From: Mariniflexile gromovii
GTDB taxonomy: Bacteria; Bacteroidota; Bacteroidia; Flavobacteriales; Flavobacteriaceae
Reading direction: 5' to 3'
DNA length: 64,000 nt
Assembly (NCBI RefSeq): GCF_017814435.1
Contig: NZ_JAGJCB010000001.1
Span: forward strand, 258,814-322,813
Shown here: positions 1-9,120 of the stretch, in pieces
How the letters are laid out: each line of letters starts with the position of its first letter
How positions within the stretch are numbered: position 1 is the stretch's first letter
Translations under genes and position numbers: made by a program
Notes under the pieces: generated by a model
Told to the model about the DNA's origin: nothing
What the model saw: only the letters and a program-made list of their open reading frames with translations
The model's database searches: none

Positions 1-459
1 TTCTTTTAGTTATAGCGCAGCAGCGTTTTGTGTGAATGCTACAGATCCAACACCAACTATTACTGGTTTAGCTGGTGGAACTTTCTCAAGTGTGCCTGCT
101 GGGTTATCAATAAATGCTGTAACAGGAGTTATTGATGTTTCGGCTTCAACACCTAATACTTATACGGTTACATATACTACCGCAGGTTCTTGCCCGAATA
201 GTTCAAATGTTTCTGTAACCATTAATGCTTTAGATGATGCTTCTTTTAGTTATAGCGCAGCAGCGTTTTGTGTGAATGCTACAGATCCAACACCAACTAT
301 TACTGGTTTAGCTGGTGGAACTTTCTCAAGTGTGCCTGCTGGGTTATCAATAAATGCTGTAACAGGAGTTATTGATGTTTCGGCTTCAACACCTAATACT
401 TATACGGTTACATATACTACCGCAGGTTCTTGCCCGAATAGTTCAAATGTTTCTGTAAC
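1..459 (+). repeat. Tandem 240-bp repeat inside the secreted protein gene
   Basis: Bases 1-219 are identical to 241-459, and bases 220-240 complete the 240-bp period (80 codons). The second copy diverges only where the C-terminal module begins. The array probably continues upstream of the window. Identity at silent positions points to recent duplication or gene conversion. Confidence 0.95.
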
Positions 460-928
460 TTTAGAAGCATTCGATAATAGTGTAACGCAAAATGCCAATG
501 TTTTAATAGCTAATCAAGTTGGAGCTAGTTATCAATGGTATACTTGTGCCGATGTATTATTAACAGATGAAACAAATCAAACTTTTACAGCAACTACACT
601 TGGAGATTATAAAGTGGTAATTACTAATGGAGTTTGTTCAATAGAATCTGCATGTGTTACCGTGTCTTCATTAAGTACTGATGCATTTGAAAACAAATCA
701 AAATTCGCTATGTACCCTAACCCTAGTAAAAGAAATGTAAATATTAAATCTAGTTTAGGTGGCGACTTTCAAATTATTAACCAATTAGGTCAAACAGTAA
801 AAACATTTAAAGTAAATGGTAATATGGAAACGACAGTTTATGTTGGCGATTTAAGTGAAGGCGTGTATTTTGTAAAAGCTACCAACAACACAAAAGTGTT
901 TTCTAAAAAATTAGTAATTAAAAAATAA
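2..928 (+). CDS. T9SS-sorted repeat protein, 3' part (5' end outside window)
   Basis: The reading frame is open from base 2, so this is the last 308 residues of a larger secreted protein; the first in-frame start-like codon (GTG at 32) lies inside a repeat and is not a real start. It contains two copies of an 80-residue module with the motif [19 protein letters not shown] short module with SYQWYTC follows, and then a type A T9SS sorting domain that begins near [14 protein letters not shown] and ends [10 protein letters not shown]...KKLVIKK. In this family the sorting domain is recognised by the type IX machinery and removed at the outer membrane, so the product is probably exported or cell-surface. 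The N-terminus and number of repeats are unknown. The 3' third is homologous to that of the next gene. Confidence 0.9.
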   Translation, partial: SFSYSAAAFCVNATDPTPTITGLAGGTFSSVPAGLSINAVTGVIDVSASTPNTYTVTYTTAGSCPNSSNVSVTINALDDASFSYSAAAFCVNATDPTPTITGLAGGTFSSVPAGLSINAVTGVIDVSASTPNTYTVTYTTAGSCPNSSNVSVTLEAFDNSVTQNANVLIANQVGASYQWYTCADVLLTDETNQTFTATTLGDYKVVITNGVCSIESACVTVSSLSTDAFENKSKFAMYPNPSKRNVNIKSSLGGDFQIINQLGQTVKTFKVNGNMETTVYVGDLSEGVYFVKATNNTKVFSKKLVIKK

Positions 929-967
929 GTATAAATACTTTATAAAATAGAGACTTTATACTCTATA

Positions 968-1010
968 AAAAGCGTGGATTCCATATTAGAATTCACGCTT
1001 TTGTTTTTTT
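968..1010 (+). terminator. Intrinsic terminator of the first T9SS gene
   Basis: A 14-bp stem (968-981 with 989-1002, one G-U pair) reads AAAAGCGTGGATTC in its left arm. It is followed by seven T at 1004-1010. The hairpin sequence is nearly the same as the one after the next gene. Confidence 0.85.
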
Positions 1011-1274
1011 ATCAAGCATTGGGAAACTATGAATTTATTATATCCTATACTTCAATCATTTACTGGTATTACATACTTATTTTATTCAGAGGTGTTTAAG
1101 TTACTTAGTAGCGGGCATTTTATTCACTAAAATTAGTTTATATATTGCTTTCTTTCATTTTTAAATCTATATATAGTTAGTGTTGAAATTAGATTAAATG
1201 ATTTATTTATTCGTTTAAAATCATAAATTATAAGAAAAAATTTCTTTTTATGTTTTTTATGTCAGAAAAATATA

Positions 1275-1282
1275 TAATTTTG
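1275..1282 (+). promoter_or_regulatory. Candidate Bacteroidota -7 element
   Basis: TAATTTTG matches the Bacteroidota -7 consensus TAnnTTTG, 38 bases before the start of the SprB-repeat gene. No clear TTTG was found at the -33 position, so the call is tentative. Confidence 0.4.
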
Positions 1283-1319
1283 GAGATGAATAATTAAACC
1301 TATAAAAACCCAAATTTAA

Positions 1320-4300
1320 ATGAAAAAACAATTACTTTTTTTAATGTTGATTCTCTTAGGAGGATTCACAGCTAAGGCACAACTTATCACTTTTGATGAT
1401 CAAGGGCACGTTGACAATGGAGCCTATGGCAATCCTTACACCATTACTAATAATGGTGAAACATTCATCTTTACGGTAAGCGGTGTTACTGGCGGACCTA
1501 CAACACACAGGTATCGAACGGTTGATGTATTCGGCTGTGGTAATACTGGATTCAACCATTTAAATGCGGGAACCTTTCAGGCAACAACTTGGACTATTGA
1601 AACCCAAAGTGGTAACGAGGTAGATCTGGGCACTATCCGTTTTGATAACTTTTTTGAATGTTTTTCTTTTGCATACAGTTTATCAATTGAAGGTTTTAAA
1701 AATGGGATTTCTACTGGAAGCCAAGCGCTCAGTGTACCTGGAATGAATACTACTTTTGCATCTAATGCTAGCTTTAACGATGTTGATAAGATTGTAATAA
1801 CATGTGCAGATTTAGGAAACTTAGGTATTGATAATATCAATTGGGCTCCAGTTGTTCCTCCATGTACGAATCCTACAGTGCCTACTATTACCTCTACATC
1901 AGTTTGTTCAGGTAATACAGCAACTTTGAATATTTCAGGAACACTTAACGATGCAACACAATGGGCTATCTATACAGGTTCTTGTGGAGGCACCCTAGTT
2001 GGTACTACAACAACTTCAAGTTTTACAACAGCTGCACTTAACTCAAATACAACGTATTATGTTAGAGGTGAAGGTGGTTGTGTTACTCCAGGAAGTTGTG
2101 GTACTGTTACAGTAAATGTTAGTAATATTTCATTAACAGCAGCTTCACAAACTAATATAGCCTGTAATGGCGGAGCAACAGGTGCTGCATCTGTGAATGC
2201 TGCAACAGGAGGCACTGCTGGATATACCTATAACTGGACACCTGGCAACCCAACAGGTGATGGAACGACTTCTGTTTCAGGTTTAACAGCCGGAACTTGG
2301 ACGTGTACAGTTACTGATGCTAATGGATGTACTAAATCAACAAGCTTTACTATAACACAACCCACTACACTTAACTTAACAGCTGCTTCTCAAACAAATG
2401 TTTCTTGTTTTGGTGGCTCTAATGGTGCTGCGTCTGTGAATGCTGCAACTGGAGGTGCTGGAGGATATACTTACAACTGGACACCTGGTAATCCTGTAGG
2501 CGATGGAACAACTTCTGTTTCAGGTTTAACAGCAGGAACTTGGTGGTGTACAGTTACTGATGCTAATGGATGTGTAGCTGTTAGTACTTTTACCGTTACT
2601 CAACCGGCATCTACAGTAAGCGGAACTACTGTTGTAACCAATGTTTCTTGTAATGGGGGTACTAACGGAACCATTAATCTAACTCCAACAGGTGGTACAG
2701 CACCATACACTTTTAATTGGGGAGGTGGTGTTACTACCGAAGACAGAACAGGGCTAGCAGCGGGAAGTTATTCCGTAACTATTACCGATGCTAATGGGTG
2801 TACTGGAACGGTATCTGGAATTACAGTGACACAACCGCCAGCATTAGTATCAACAGGTTCGCAAACCAATATTTCATGTAATGGTGGTTCTAACGGTTCT
2901 GCTACTGTAAATGCTACAGGCGGAACACCAGGGTACACTTATTCTTGGTCGCCTTCTGGAGGAACAGCCGCAACAGCTACTGGTCTAACAGCAGGAACTT
3001 ATACAGTAGTAGTAACAGATGCAAATGGATGTACTGCAACTAGAAATTTTACTCTTACACAGCCTACAGCTTTATCAGCTTCAATTACTGCTCAAACCAA
3101 TGTGGCTTGTAATGGTGGTTCTAATGGAGCTTCTACAGTAGCTGCAACCGGCGGGACTGCTCCTTATACTTATACATGGAGTAATGGTGCTACTACTGCT
3201 TCAGTTGTTGGTATTGCTGCAGGAACTTACAATGTAACAGTTACCGATGCGAATGGATGTACAAGTGCTGCTTCAGTTACAATTACTGAACCAACAACTT
3301 TATCAGCTTCAATTACTGCTCAAACCAATGTGGCTTGTAATGGTGGCTCTAATGGAGCTTCTACAGTAGCTGCAACCGGCGGGACTGCTCCTTATACTTA
3401 TACATGGAGTAATGGTGCTACAACTGCTTCAGTTGTTGGCATTGCTGCAGGAACTTACAATGTAACAGTTACCGATGCGAATGGATGTACAAGTGCTGCT
3501 TCAGTTACAATTACTGAACCAACAACTTTATCAGCTTCAATTACTGCTCAAACCAATGTGTCTTGTAATGGTGGCTCTAATGGAGCTTCTACAGTAGCTG
3601 CAACCGGCGGAACTGCTCCTTATACTTATACATGGAGTAATGGTGCTACAACTGCTTCAGTTGTTGGCATTGCTGCAGGAACTTACAATGCAACAGTTAC
3701 CGATGCGAATGGATGTACAAGTGCTGCTTCAGTTACAATTACTGAACCAACAACTTTATCAGCTTCAATTACTGCTCAAACCAATGTGTCTTGTAATGGT
3801 GGTTCTAATGGAGCTTCAACAGTGACTGCAACTGGCGGAACAGCTTCTTATACTTACCTGTGGAGTAATGGTGCCACTACTGCTTCAGTTGTTGGTATAG
3901 CTGCAGGAACTTATAATGTAACAGTTACCGATGCGAATGGATGTACAAGTGCTACTTCAGTTACAATTACTGAACCAACACCTATAATTAATACTGTAAC
4001 TCAAAATGCAGCGGTATTAACAGCAGATCAGACAGGAGCATCTTACCAATGGTATGCATGTCCTAATACATTATTAGATGGAGAAACAAGTCAAAACTTT
4101 ACTGCGACTACTAATGGTGACTATAAGGTTGTTATTACTAATGGAAGTTGTTCTGTTGAATCAGCATGTGTTACTGTCTCTTCATTAAGTTCAGATACTT
4201 TTGAAAACAAATCAAAGTTCACAATGTACCCTAACCCTACTAATAGAAATGTTAACATAAAATCTAGTTTAGGTGGAGATTTCCAAATTATTAATCAATT

Positions 4301-4442
4301 AGGTCAAACCGTTAAAACATTTAAAGCCAATGCTAATAATGAAATTGCTGTTTATGTGGGAGATTTAAGTGACGGCCTATACTTTGTTAAGTCAACACAA
4401 AATCCGAATGTATCTTCTAAAAAATTAGTAATAAAAAAATAA
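1320..4442 (+). CDS. SprB-repeat secreted protein with T9SS sorting domain
   Basis: This 1040-residue protein begins with a signal peptide ([15 protein letters not shown], cleavage near AKAQ). A unique N-terminal domain follows to about residue 175, then an Ig-like stretch to about 265, then eight SprB-type repeats at about 270-886, each with a CNGG...AGTY/W...VTDANGC pattern. A QWYAC module comes next, and a type A T9SS sorting domain starts near [14 protein letters not shown]. SprB repeats occur in the Flavobacterium gliding adhesin SprB and in many large surface proteins. The product is therefore probably a surface or released adhesin-like protein, but at 1040 residues it is far smaller than SprB itself. 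Expression appears monocistronic. Confidence 0.9.
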   Translation: MKKQLLFLMLILLGGFTAKAQLITFDDQGHVDNGAYGNPYTITNNGETFIFTVSGVTGGPTTHRYRTVDVFGCGNTGFNHLNAGTFQATTWTIETQSGNEVDLGTIRFDNFFECFSFAYSLSIEGFKNGISTGSQALSVPGMNTTFASNASFNDVDKIVITCADLGNLGIDNINWAPVVPPCTNPTVPTITSTSVCSGNTATLNISGTLNDATQWAIYTGSCGGTLVGTTTTSSFTTAALNSNTTYYVRGEGGCVTPGSCGTVTVNVSNISLTAASQTNIACNGGATGAASVNAATGGTAGYTYNWTPGNPTGDGTTSVSGLTAGTWTCTVTDANGCTKSTSFTITQPTTLNLTAASQTNVSCFGGSNGAASVNAATGGAGGYTYNWTPGNPVGDGTTSVSGLTAGTWWCTVTDANGCVAVSTFTVTQPASTVSGTTVVTNVSCNGGTNGTINLTPTGGTAPYTFNWGGGVTTEDRTGLAAGSYSVTITDANGCTGTVSGITVTQPPALVSTGSQTNISCNGGSNGSATVNATGGTPGYTYSWSPSGGTAATATGLTAGTYTVVVTDANGCTATRNFTLTQPTALSASITAQTNVACNGGSNGASTVAATGGTAPYTYTWSNGATTASVVGIAAGTYNVTVTDANGCTSAASVTITEPTTLSASITAQTNVACNGGSNGASTVAATGGTAPYTYTWSNGATTASVVGIAAGTYNVTVTDANGCTSAASVTITEPTTLSASITAQTNVSCNGGSNGASTVAATGGTAPYTYTWSNGATTASVVGIAAGTYNATVTDANGCTSAASVTITEPTTLSASITAQTNVSCNGGSNGASTVTATGGTASYTYLWSNGATTASVVGIAAGTYNVTVTDANGCTSATSVTITEPTPIINTVTQNAAVLTADQTGASYQWYACPNTLLDGETSQNFTATTNGDYKVVITNGSCSVESACVTVSSLSSDTFENKSKFTMYPNPTNRNVNIKSSLGGDFQIINQLGQTVKTFKANANNEIAVYVGDLSDGLYFVKSTQNPNVSSKKLVIKK
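3066..3977 (+). repeat. Four near-identical 228-bp SprB repeats
   Basis: Units start at about 3066, 3294, 3522 and 3750, with an exact 228-bp (76-codon) period. They differ from each other at only a few positions, whereas the four SprB units upstream (about 2127-3065) are clearly diverged. This suggests recent expansion or homogenisation of the C-terminal units. Confidence 0.9.
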
Positions 4443-4467
4443 ATTTAAAACTTTAATATAATCATAA

Positions 4468-4509
4468 AAAAGCGTGAATTCTAATATGGAACTCACGCTT
4501 TTATTTTTT
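4468..4509 (+). terminator. Terminator between convergent genes
   Basis: A 14-bp stem with one mismatch (4468-4481 with 4489-4502) is followed by a T-rich tract. The minus-strand side also ends in a T run, so it may serve the converging Hsp20 gene too. The core AAAAGCGTGAATTC is shared with the terminator of the preceding gene. Confidence 0.8.
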
Positions 4510-4547
4510 GTAAAGAATTTAAAGGTTCAAACAACAGAAATACTTAT

Positions 4548-4961
4548 CTAAAGTGTCTGTACATTTGGTTTAAATAAATCAATGCTTAAAATATGATCTT
4601 TATAATCAAAAGCTATTTTGTTTTTTACCACATCAAATGGCAAACGAAATACTTTTTTAAAGAACGCAGATGCATAACAATAATTGTGTTTGGTACTGCT
4701 GCTATCACTGCTTTTTAATTGATTGTTTTCTTTGATTTTACCTGTTGTCAAAACCAAATCATTATCATTGTTAAAATAAAAATTAAAGTCGTCTTTAATA
4801 TAGCCTCTTATTTCCAATTCCAGATGATAACCTTCTTTAGATTCAGTTAAACGCACATCAGATAAATGGGTGTCTTTCCTTAAATTGGAATTATAAATGC
4901 CATATTTATTAGATTCTGAAGCTGATGTAAAATGCTGATTTTTATTAATGTGAGGGTACAT
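4548..4961 (-). CDS. Hsp20/alpha-crystallin-like small heat shock protein
   Basis: The 137-residue product has the length and layout of bacterial small heat shock proteins: a polar N-terminal arm of about 38 residues, then an alpha-crystallin domain. The domain begins DVRLTESKEGYHLELEIRGY, includes a strand FFKKVFRLPFDVV and ends with HILSIDLFKP, which stands where the usual G-[IVL]-L-x-[IVL] motif lies. The canonical A-x-x-x-n-G-V-L signature is degenerate, so it is a divergent member. The family holds unfolding proteins in an ATP-independent way in the cytoplasm. The gene stands alone; an inverted repeat lies 54 bases upstream. Confidence 0.75.
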   Translation of the reverse strand: MYPHINKNQHFTSASESNKYGIYNSNLRKDTHLSDVRLTESKEGYHLELEIRGYIKDDFNFYFNNDNDLVLTTGKIKENNQLKSSDSSSTKHNYCYASAFFKKVFRLPFDVVKNKIAFDYKDHILSIDLFKPNVQTL

Positions 4962-5014
4962 AATATTATTAGTTTTAAAGTGATGTTAAATAACTGTTAT
5001 GGCAAAATATAAAC

Positions 5015-5031
5015 CTAAAGCAAAACTTTAG
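5015..5031. promoter_or_regulatory. Inverted repeat upstream of hsp20-like gene
   Basis: CTAAAG-N5-CTTTAG is a perfect 6-bp inverted repeat 54 bases before the Hsp20-like start, in the promoter region. It could be an operator. It is not the CIRCE element, and no regulator is encoded beside it. Confidence 0.3.
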
Positions 5032-5167
5032 TTAGAGATCTTTTTTTTTCTGGAAGGTTAGCATTCAAAAACCTAATAGGCCATTAAGTAATTGATTATC
5101 TTAAAGATACGAATTTATAACAATATAAATGTTAAGCTAACTATAAATTATTATATTTTTTTAATAT

Positions 5168-5190
5168 AAAAAAAACCCCTATAAATAGGG
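5168..5190 (-). terminator. Short minus-strand terminator-like hairpin
   Basis: Read on the minus strand, a 5-bp stem CCCTA/TAGGG with a TTTA loop is followed by eight T (5168-5175). It lies just downstream of the 42-residue minus-strand ORF and upstream of the Hsp20-like gene, so it would end a transcript coming from that ORF. The stem is short, so confidence is moderate. Confidence 0.45.
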
Positions 5191-5220
5191 ATTGATTGGT
5201 ATGCTATATATTCAATATAT

Positions 5221-5349
5221 TTATTTGCAAAATGGGCATATTGATTCATATTCTTTTCGAATCAATAAACCAATAGCCTTTTTACACTTACAGAACTGAT
5301 TATTTAGCAAAAATAGAACGGAGTTCCTCAATATAATTTGGAATCTCAT
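5221..5349 (-). CDS. Possible 42-residue zinc-ribbon-like small protein
   Basis: The ORF starts at ATG 5349 with an in-frame stop five codons upstream. It encodes 42 residues ending FCKCKKAIGLLIRKEYESIC-PFCK. A CxC pair and a CPxC pair 19 residues apart resemble a treble-clef or zinc-ribbon knuckle. It is followed at 30 bases by a terminator-like hairpin on the same strand. No family was recognised. It could also be chance or the relic of a decayed gene, since another minus-strand frame here reads YANEIPNYIEELRSIFAK followed by stop. Confidence 0.3.
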   Translation of the reverse strand: MRFQIILRNSVLFLLNNQFCKCKKAIGLLIRKEYESICPFCK

Positions 5350-5479
5350 TGGCGTATTAGTTCAATCAAACCTCTCTCATATAAATAAAACATAGTTTTT
5401 CAAAGTTTGTAAATCTATCTGATTCCTCCTGAAATCCAGTTCTTAATAGCATAGAATGGAAAATCTAAATAAATAAGCC

Positions 5480-7777
5480 ATGGAAGAAAGTGAGAAAAAT
5501 CGAAATTTGATGCTCAAAATCCAATTGAGTTATGAGCAAGAACCACAGTCAGAATTAAACCTTATCGGGTTTCTTTTTAACTGTAAAGGAATTTTACTAC
5601 AAAGACAGTTCGTTAAAAACAATGAATTAGAGTTTAACCTTAAGACATTACAAAACTCAAAATATATACGAAACAACTTAGAAATCGATCAGCTTAGGTT
5701 ATTTGTGGCACCAACAACCGATAAGCGAATTTTGAGTGTAACCAATTTGCAGGAAATGGCAAATTATAAAGCCTATGAGCCTATTATGGCTATGAACAAT
5801 GAGGGCATGGTATCTGTAATGCCTATACCCGATGTGCTTTCCAGATACTGGTTTACTTGTAAATGTCGTGTTACCGGAAAAGTATCCAAATGGTTTAACG
5901 GCGGCAATGTATGGGAAGACAAGGCTGTTTGTAGAGCACGGGTTCACATTTGCGAAATAGACCGGATAACATACTGGATTCACAAGATACCGGATTATAT
6001 TATTGCAAAGATTCCTGATGCCATTTTAAGGCCTGAGAGAGTAAAAAGAATACCAATTCCTATACCCGATCCCCCACCGTTCGAACGGTTTAATCCATCT
6101 GTTTTAGCTTTGCAGCAACAACCTGTTAATATGTTTAAAACTAATTCGTTAGAAGAAAAACGTCAACAGATAAGTTCAAAGTTACCAGATTTGGGGAATG
6201 AAATTAAACAACAATTGGCAACCGGAAACCTTAATATTATTCGAGATGCCATTGTGAATAACTATGCGTTATTCCATCCATGGTTTTGTTTGTGGCCTTG
6301 GTGGTGGCCGTATTTTTATCGTTGTAAAGAATTAGCGGTAGTTAAAACAAATGCGCAGGGTAGGTTTGACACCACGATTACCTATCCATGTTTTGGTGAT
6401 AAACCCGATATTTACATTTGGGTAGAATATTTTATTAACGGCGAATGGACCACGGTTTATAAACCACCTATTCCCTGCAATACGCATTGGAACTACACCT
6501 GTGGCACCGACATAAATATCCATATTACCGATCCGCGTGTACCTGGAGATTGCTGTTGCGACTGCCCAATTGGTGGTGAGTTGGTATTTATAAGAACCAT
6601 TAGTGCCAGAACCAGCGTTCATCACATTAAGCAGACCAGTGAATTGCTGCCACCTACCGGTCAAACGGTGCCTTATGATCGCATTGGTTTAACCGATGCT
6701 AATGCCAGTGGGGATGTTGGTATTATGACGGCTACTGTAGGCGATTATAAACGCCCATTTGGAGGAAGCCCTTCATTCTATATGGGGTTTGGTAGCGATC
6801 TGCCCAATAGTAATATTTATTATTACAGATGGAGCTATCGCCAAGTAGCCAATGCCGATTTAACCTCTGTTGGAGATTCATTCAAGCCTGTTGAACCCAT
6901 TGGAGGAGAAATGAGAAAAGGATATGATTTTGAGTATCAAGACACAAATAATGATACCCAAATTGGTGCGAATAGTGTAAAACTTGGTCCGTTTACCATA
7001 GGGCCTAATAATGATTTATACAGAATTCCCCCACAAAACCCCAGTCAGCCACCATTTAATGTACCTGAAACAAAACCACTTTGGCATGAGCAAACATATA
7101 ATATGAATACCATGCGTTTTGACTCTACCAAATTTACAGGTGGTGATGGATTGTATGAATTCAAATTGGAATTGTTTGATCAAGCTGGAAATTTACTAAG
7201 CAATATCCCAAGATCCACATTTAAAGTACCTCAGTATGATAATGCAGCATTGAGTGAGAATGCACCAAATATTTTATTGGAAGATCCTACAGGAGGTCCA
7301 ATTACAGGTGGTACTGCTGATGCCTTTAAAATTCTTATGAGGTTTGACAATGAAAGTTGCGACGCCGATATTTTTACCATAAACGTAAACGGTGCACCAG
7401 CATCTTTAGACTGCTGTGGATTTGTAAGCTACAAACCAGGAGGTGTAGAAGCTGATATCGAAATTACTTTCGAAGCAACCCATCCTAATAATTTTGCGGT
7501 ATTCAGCTTTGGTGTTGTAAAAGGCACTTGTGGTAGTGTTCCAATTGCCAATGCACATGGAATGGTTATTGATGATGCCTTTGGAGGCTATACTTTGAGT
7601 GGAGGCATTTATAGCAAACACTTTACACCTTCAGAGCTACTTGGTGAATGCTATAACAATGGCGAAGGTAAAGCAGCATTTGGCCAAAGCTTAAGGATTT
7701 ACACTATGGCAACTGACGGTTATTCGAGGGTAAATCGTGATGCTGGTAAAAATGCAGCATTTGCCTTGGAACCATAA
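5480..7777 (+). CDS. Uncharacterised 765-residue Trp/Cys-rich protein
   Basis: No family was recognised with confidence. There is no signal peptide, lipobox or sorting domain. Residues 122-165 (CRVTGKVS...DKAVCRARVHICEID) and 283-350 (the NAQGRFDTTITYPC...PDIYIWVEY region) look like two halves of a beta-sandwich of transthyretin or carboxypeptidase-regulatory type. They are split by an amphipathic insert and an aromatic block, FHPWFCLWPWWWPYFYRC, at 265-282. A Cys cluster DCCCDCP sits at 357-363. The C-terminal half is beta-rich, ending in VNRDAGKNAAFALEP. It may be a structural or carrier-like protein whose export route is not evident. The base composition is somewhat less AT-rich than its neighbours, and it stands alone. 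Start choice: ATG 5480; an ATG shortly upstream meets a stop within seven codons. Confidence 0.85.
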   Translation: MEESEKNRNLMLKIQLSYEQEPQSELNLIGFLFNCKGILLQRQFVKNNELEFNLKTLQNSKYIRNNLEIDQLRLFVAPTTDKRILSVTNLQEMANYKAYEPIMAMNNEGMVSVMPIPDVLSRYWFTCKCRVTGKVSKWFNGGNVWEDKAVCRARVHICEIDRITYWIHKIPDYIIAKIPDAILRPERVKRIPIPIPDPPPFERFNPSVLALQQQPVNMFKTNSLEEKRQQISSKLPDLGNEIKQQLATGNLNIIRDAIVNNYALFHPWFCLWPWWWPYFYRCKELAVVKTNAQGRFDTTITYPCFGDKPDIYIWVEYFINGEWTTVYKPPIPCNTHWNYTCGTDINIHITDPRVPGDCCCDCPIGGELVFIRTISARTSVHHIKQTSELLPPTGQTVPYDRIGLTDANASGDVGIMTATVGDYKRPFGGSPSFYMGFGSDLPNSNIYYYRWSYRQVANADLTSVGDSFKPVEPIGGEMRKGYDFEYQDTNNDTQIGANSVKLGPFTIGPNNDLYRIPPQNPSQPPFNVPETKPLWHEQTYNMNTMRFDSTKFTGGDGLYEFKLELFDQAGNLLSNIPRSTFKVPQYDNAALSENAPNILLEDPTGGPITGGTADAFKILMRFDNESCDADIFTINVNGAPASLDCCGFVSYKPGGVEADIEITFEATHPNNFAVFSFGVVKGTCGSVPIANAHGMVIDDAFGGYTLSGGIYSKHFTPSELLGECYNNGEGKAAFGQSLRIYTMATDGYSRVNRDAGKNAAFALEP

Positions 7778-7835
7778 ACGCAAGTATTTTTGAGACAATG
7801 AGTTAAATAATCATTAACGACTTATAGTTAACAAA

Positions 7836-7974
7836 AAAAGAGGCTGTCTGAAAAGTGTATTAAGTTTTATTTGTCAGGTTGAGCTTGTCGAAACCGATAT
7901 TTATTTTCGGTAAGTTGAAATATTTCGACAAGCTCAATATGACATAGAACTACACTTTTAAGAAAGCCTCTTTT
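7836..7974. repeat. 139-bp palindromic intergenic element
   Basis: The outer arms 7836-7859 and 7951-7974 are complementary with about three mismatches. Inner arms GTCAGGTTGAGCTTGTCGAAA (7873-7893) and 7923-7943 also pair, and a small hairpin CCGA/TCGG (7894-7910) closes the centre. The element fills the gap between the convergent 765-residue gene and leuB, where it could act as a bidirectional terminator. The GTCAGGTTGAGCTTGTCGAAA core resembles dispersed palindromes I know from flavobacterial genomes. Confidence 0.8.
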
Positions 7975-7993
7975 AAAAATATAATTATGCTAT

Positions 7994-9052
7994 TTAGATA
8001 TTAGCTGCTAACCAATCCCCTACTTCTTTAGTACCATAAGCTTTTCCGCCATTGGCTAAATCTTCAGTTACAATACCTTCAGCCAAAGCTTTGTTTACAG
8101 CATCTCTAATCGATTTTCCTTCTTCAGGTAAATTAAAAGCAATTTCAAACATCATAGCTGCAGATAAAACCATAGCCATTGGGTTTGCAATATTCAACCC
8201 AGTTGCTTGAGGATAAGACCCATGAATAGGTTCGAACAACGCAATATCAGATCCCATAGATGCCGATGGCATTAACCCCATAGATCCTGAAATAACCGAT
8301 GCTTCATCCGTTAAGATATCACCAAATAAGTTTTCAGTAATTAAAACATCATAGCTATTTGGCCATTGTACCAAACGCATCGCTACGGCGTCTACCAATT
8401 CATAAGAAACAGTCACTTCTGGATAGTCTTTTTCCATAGCCTGAACGGTTTCTCTCCATAAACGAGACGTTTCCATAACGTTAGCTTTGTCAACACAACA
8501 CAATCTTTTAGAGCGTGTCATTGCTAATTCAAATCCTTTTTTAGCTAAACGTTGTACTTCAGCACGTGTGTAAACACAGTTATCAAAAGCGGTTTCACCA
8601 CCATCTCTTCTACCTTTTTCACCAAAATAGATACCACCTGTTAACTCACGTAAAAATACTAAATCGGTTCCTTCAATACGTTCTTGTTTTAAAGGCGATT
8701 TATCTAACAAGGAAGGAAACGTAAAAGTTGGTCGTAAATTAGCAAATAAGCCAAGTTGTTTACGCATTTGAAGCAACCCATTTTCTGGACGTACTTTTGC
8801 AGATGGATCATTGTCAAAACGCGGTAGACCAATAGCACCAAATAAAACGGCATCAGAAGCTAAACAAACCTGATGTGTTGAATCTGGATAAGGTTCTCCA
8901 ACAGCATCAATAGCTGCAGCTCCTGTTAATGCTGGTTTCCAAGTAATTTCATGTCCAAATTTTTTAGCAACCGCTTCACTAACTTTTTGTGCTTGCTCCA
9001 TGACTTCAGGTCCAATACCGTCACCTGCTAAAACTGCTATATTAAATTTCAT
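7994..9052 (-). CDS. leuB: 3-isopropylmalate dehydrogenase
   Basis: LeuB oxidises and decarboxylates 3-isopropylmalate to 2-oxoisocaproate with NAD+ in leucine synthesis. The 352-residue protein starts MKFNIAVLAGDGIGPEVMEQ and has the Mg/substrate segments LTGGIYFGEKGRR and NLFGDILTDEASVISGSMGL, followed by the nucleotide-binding loop EPIHGSYPQATGLNIANP. Length and motifs are normal for the family. It is the last gene of leuC-leuD-leuA-leuB, separated from leuA by 285 bases that hold a nested repeat, so expression may depend on readthrough of that repeat. Confidence 0.97.
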   Translation of the reverse strand: MKFNIAVLAGDGIGPEVMEQAQKVSEAVAKKFGHEITWKPALTGAAAIDAVGEPYPDSTHQVCLASDAVLFGAIGLPRFDNDPSAKVRPENGLLQMRKQLGLFANLRPTFTFPSLLDKSPLKQERIEGTDLVFLRELTGGIYFGEKGRRDGGETAFDNCVYTRAEVQRLAKKGFELAMTRSKRLCCVDKANVMETSRLWRETVQAMEKDYPEVTVSYELVDAVAMRLVQWPNSYDVLITENLFGDILTDEASVISGSMGLMPSASMGSDIALFEPIHGSYPQATGLNIANPMAMVLSAAMMFEIAFNLPEEGKSIRDAVNKALAEGIVTEDLANGGKAYGTKEVGDWLAANI

Positions 9053-9120
9053 AGTAATTTATTTCTATTATTTATTGTTATTTTTTATTAATTCTAAATT
9101 CGTAATTCGTAATTCAAAAT

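Larger units (their letters stand above)
929..1319. other. Intergenic gap between the two T9SS genes
   Basis: This 391-base AT-rich gap holds the terminator of the upstream gene at 968-1010 and a candidate -7 promoter element at 1275-1282. No open frame, RNA gene or further repeat was recognised between 1011 and 1270. Confidence 0.7.
4962..5479. other. 518-bp gap between Hsp20-like gene and the 765-residue protein
   Basis: The gap holds an inverted repeat at 5015-5031 in front of the Hsp20-like gene, a minus-strand terminator-like hairpin at 5168-5190 and a possible 42-residue minus-strand ORF at 5221-5349. No clear promoter for the plus-strand gene at 5480 was found. Confidence 0.6.

Noticed and set aside
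1-480. Possible CRISPR array from tandem repeats at the window start
   Set aside because: The period is 240 bp and the repeats lie within an open reading frame; there are no short repeats with unique spacers or cas genes.
3640-3825. 61-residue Leu/Gln-rich plus-strand ORF
   Set aside because: It is an out-of-frame translation of the SprB repeats and simply mirrors their periodicity.
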